Assembly (NCBI RefSeq): GCF_013034685.1 | Contig: NZ_WQGO01000004.1 | Location: 1 to 64,000, forward strand | Source of the DNA: Ruegeria lacuscaerulensis | GTDB lineage: Bacteria > Pseudomonadota > Alphaproteobacteria > Rhodobacterales > Rhodobacteraceae | Direction of reading: 5' to 3' | Length of the DNA: 64,000 nucleotides | Shown: positions 62,517 through 64,000 of the stretch, piece by piece | How positions within the stretch are numbered: position 1 is the first letter of the stretch | Layout: every line of letters begins with the position of its first letter | Notes under the pieces: model-generated | Seen by the model: only the letters and a program-made list of their open reading frames with translations | Databases searched by the model: none | What the model was told of the DNA's origin: nothing | Position numbers and translations under genes: made by a program

Positions 62517-62963
62517 TTACCGAACGCAAGCAACCGGCTGCAAGATTTGCAGCAACTGGTCGTTGTCACAAACCAAAGCATCCAACGTGATGTCATCCAG
62601 CGACGCATAGAAAACCTCGGCCGCATCCTGCAGCGCAAGGCGCAACCGGCAGGCATCGGTCAAGGGGCAGGTATTGTCCGCATCCGCAAAGCACTCGGCC
62701 AACGGCAGGTTGCCCTCGACATGACGAAACACCGACCCGATGCGAATCTGCTCGGCAGGGCGCGCCAGGGTCATGCCGCCATTTCGGCCTCGCTGTGTGC
62801 TGAGATAGTCTAGCTGACTCAGTTGATTGATCACCTGCGCCAGATGGTTCTCCGAGATATTGCACACTTCGGCAATCTCGGATTTGGTCACAAGCCGGTC
62901 CTGATGTGCAGCGCAATACATCAGCAAGCGCACCGCGATATTCGTCCGTTTGGTAATGCGCAT
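62517..62963 (-). CDS. Rrf2-family regulator, NsrR-like
   Basis: 148-aa regulator. HTH: AVRLLMYCAAHQDRLVTKSEIAEVCNISENHLAQVINQLSQ; then GRNGGMTLARPAEQIRIGSVFRHVE. Three Cys (AECFADADNTCPLTDAC) would hold an Fe-S cluster as in NO-sensing NsrR, though the spacing of the first two is longer (7 residues between). GGGAGGC precedes ATG 62963. Targets are not in this window. Confidence 0.87.
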   Translation of the reverse strand: MRITKRTNIAVRLLMYCAAHQDRLVTKSEIAEVCNISENHLAQVINQLSQLDYLSTQRGRNGGMTLARPAEQIRIGSVFRHVEGNLPLAECFADADNTCPLTDACRLRLALQDAAEVFYASLDDITLDALVCDNDQLLQILQPVACVR

Positions 62964-63057
62964 GATCGCCTCCCAAATTTCAAGATGCGACCTTATTGCA
63001 TGTCCGGCTAAAAAGCGGTTTGACATACATCAATCGGCGGAAAAGGACGCGGCACAG

Positions 63058-63627
63058 ATGGCAGACCCCTATTTCTTTGGCTATGGCAGCCTGGTGAACC
63101 TTGCTACCCACGATTTCCCCGATCCCCGCCCTGCGAAACTAAAAGGCTGGCGCCGCTCTTGGAGACATACAGACCTGCGCCCGGTGGCCTTTCTGACAGC
63201 CATCCCCGACCCCGATTGCGAGATTGAGGGGATGATCGCCCATGTCCCGAAAAACGACTGGGCGGCGCTGGATGAACGCGAATGGGCCTATGATCGCATC
63301 CCGGCAACTCAGGCTGTGTCACATACGCTGACCCACGACGTCGACATCGCCGTCTATGCCGTCCCACATGGCCGCCACACCGAGCCCACGAACCACCACC
63401 CCTTGGTACTCAGCTATATCGACGTCGTCGTACAGGGCTATCTGCGCGCCTATGGCGAGGCCGGGGCAGATCGCTTCTTTGCCACCACCGACGGCTGGGA
63501 GGCTCCGATCCTGAATGACCGCGCCGAGCCCCGCTATCCGCGACACCAGCAGTTGAAACCGCACGAGACTGAATTCGTGGACTCCCGCCTGCGAAGACTA
63601 TCCGTCAACGTCGTCCACAGCCCATAG
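63058..63627 (+). CDS. Gamma-glutamylcyclotransferase-like protein
   Basis: 189-aa protein opening with PYFFGYGSLVNL, the GGCT substrate-binding loop. GMIAHVPKNDWAALDEREWAY contains the Glu typical of the catalytic position. DRAEPRYPRHQQL follows. ATG 63058 is preceded by AAAGGAC. Activity on gamma-glutamyl dipeptides is inferred from the fold and could link loosely to the 5-oxoproline pathway at the left of the window. Confidence 0.75.
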   Translation: MADPYFFGYGSLVNLATHDFPDPRPAKLKGWRRSWRHTDLRPVAFLTAIPDPDCEIEGMIAHVPKNDWAALDEREWAYDRIPATQAVSHTLTHDVDIAVYAVPHGRHTEPTNHHPLVLSYIDVVVQGYLRAYGEAGADRFFATTDGWEAPILNDRAEPRYPRHQQLKPHETEFVDSRLRRLSVNVVHSP

Positions 63628-63630
63628 CAA

Positions 63631-63656
63631 AAGGCCGAGGTCAAAACCCGGCCCTT
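63631..63656. terminator. Probable bidirectional terminator
   Basis: GGCCG-a-GG (63633-63640), short loop, CC-CGGCC (63647-63653) with AAAA before and CTTCTTCT after. It sits just after the cyclotransferase stop and before the convergent glutamyl-tRNA synthetase end. Confidence 0.55.
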
Positions 63657-63708
63657 CTTCTCGTTCCAAATACGGTTGCCGAAGGCACGCGCCAAAGGGC
63701 GCGTTCTC

Positions 63709-64000
63709 TTACCCGCGCGCGCGGATCACCTGAAGCAATGGCAAAAGCGCGGCCATCTCGGGCCCACGCTCCATCCCTGTCAGCGCCTTGCGCAGCGGCA
63801 TGAACAATCCCTTGCCCTTCCGGCCTGTGGTCTCTTTGACAGCCTTGGTCCAAACACCCCAGGTCTCGCCATCAAACGGCCCTTCGGGCAGCAATGCCAC
63901 GGCTTCGGTGATGAAGTCACGATCGTCTTCGTCGATCAGCGGCTCTGCCCCATCGCGGCACAATTCCCACCAACCCTGCAGATCGGCCAAAGTGGTGATG
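63709..64000 (-). CDS. gltX: Glutamate--tRNA ligase, C-terminal part (truncated by window edge)
   Basis: The minus-strand frame is open to the right edge. The visible ~95 residues (VITTLADLQGWWELCRDGAEP, FDGETWGVWTKAVKETTGRKGKGLFMPLRKALTGMERGPEMAALLPLL) are the anticodon-binding helical C-terminus of GltX, with the diagnostic KGKGLFMPLRxALTG. The catalytic part lies outside the window. Confidence 0.88.
   Translation of the reverse strand, partial: ITTLADLQGWWELCRDGAEPLIDEDDRDFITEAVALLPEGPFDGETWGVWTKAVKETTGRKGKGLFMPLRKALTGMERGPEMAALLPLLQVIRARG

Noticed and set aside
62531..62543. CAACCGGCTGCAA resembling the LacI operator
   Set aside because: Lies inside the nsrR-like coding sequence, has mismatches in the core and is not near a promoter.

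Overview
The window looks like chromosome from an alphaproteobacterium of the Roseobacter group (Rhodobacteraceae, Ruegeria/Phaeobacter-like). This is inferred from the GC-rich coding sequence, a class I (archaeal-type) lysyl-tRNA synthetase, an NDUFS4-type complex I accessory subunit, a ClpS with the usual alphaproteobacterial core, and many products that read like roseobacter proteins. No database search was possible; product names rest on motifs and family resemblance.

Layout. 1-424: leader region with inverted repeats. 425-2950: the 5-oxoprolinase operon pxpBCA, followed by an HPPD-like VOC protein (3101-4348). 4434-9946: housekeeping genes (D-Ala-D-Ala carboxypeptidase with SPOR domain, HAD hydrolase, ClpS, RsmC-like methyltransferase, an SDR lacking the catalytic Lys, HemF). 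9949-10801: a tandem pair of small secreted paralogues. 10928-13497: molybdate transporter modABC. 13694-14947: a class V aminotransferase-fold protein.

15010-22383: a tRNA-Val gene followed by a degenerate integrase and a 7.3-kb cargo: AraC-type regulator, two exported amidohydrolases, a DUF3299-like protein and an OprB-type porin. The tRNA 3' end is repeated at 22363-22383, so the block looks like an integrated island with readable attL and attR.

22416-37613: an inositol catabolic locus under a LacI-family regulator. Four copies of a 16-bp palindrome (TTGCAACCGGTTGCAA or one-base variants) lie at each of the four promoter regions: lacI itself; the divergent Gfo/Idh pair and iolC-iolB-like-aldolase operon; the long ABC transporter-iolD-iolE-PhyH-iolB operon; and iolG. 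The locus carries two IolB-family proteins and a PhyH-family dioxygenase, which suggests substrates beyond myo-inositol. No iolA is present.

37729-54000: mixed housekeeping and small genes (tRNA-Arg, uvrB, universal stress protein, ABM-domain proteins, a large beta-helix protein, LysRS-I, phenylalanine hydroxylase with a divergent Lrp regulator, PBP4, nadD, MOSC). 54136-57484: ettA, then a sulfotransferase-like gene and a DUF1629/Imm43-like gene, bounded on the far side by a decayed inverted copy of the ettA 3' end. 57680-64000: cold-shock protein, L,D-transpeptidase, the conserved arylesterase / ABC ATPase / FtsX permease group, an NsrR-like Rrf2 regulator, a gamma-glutamylcyclotransferase-like protein and the C-terminal end of a glutamyl-tRNA synthetase running off the right edge.
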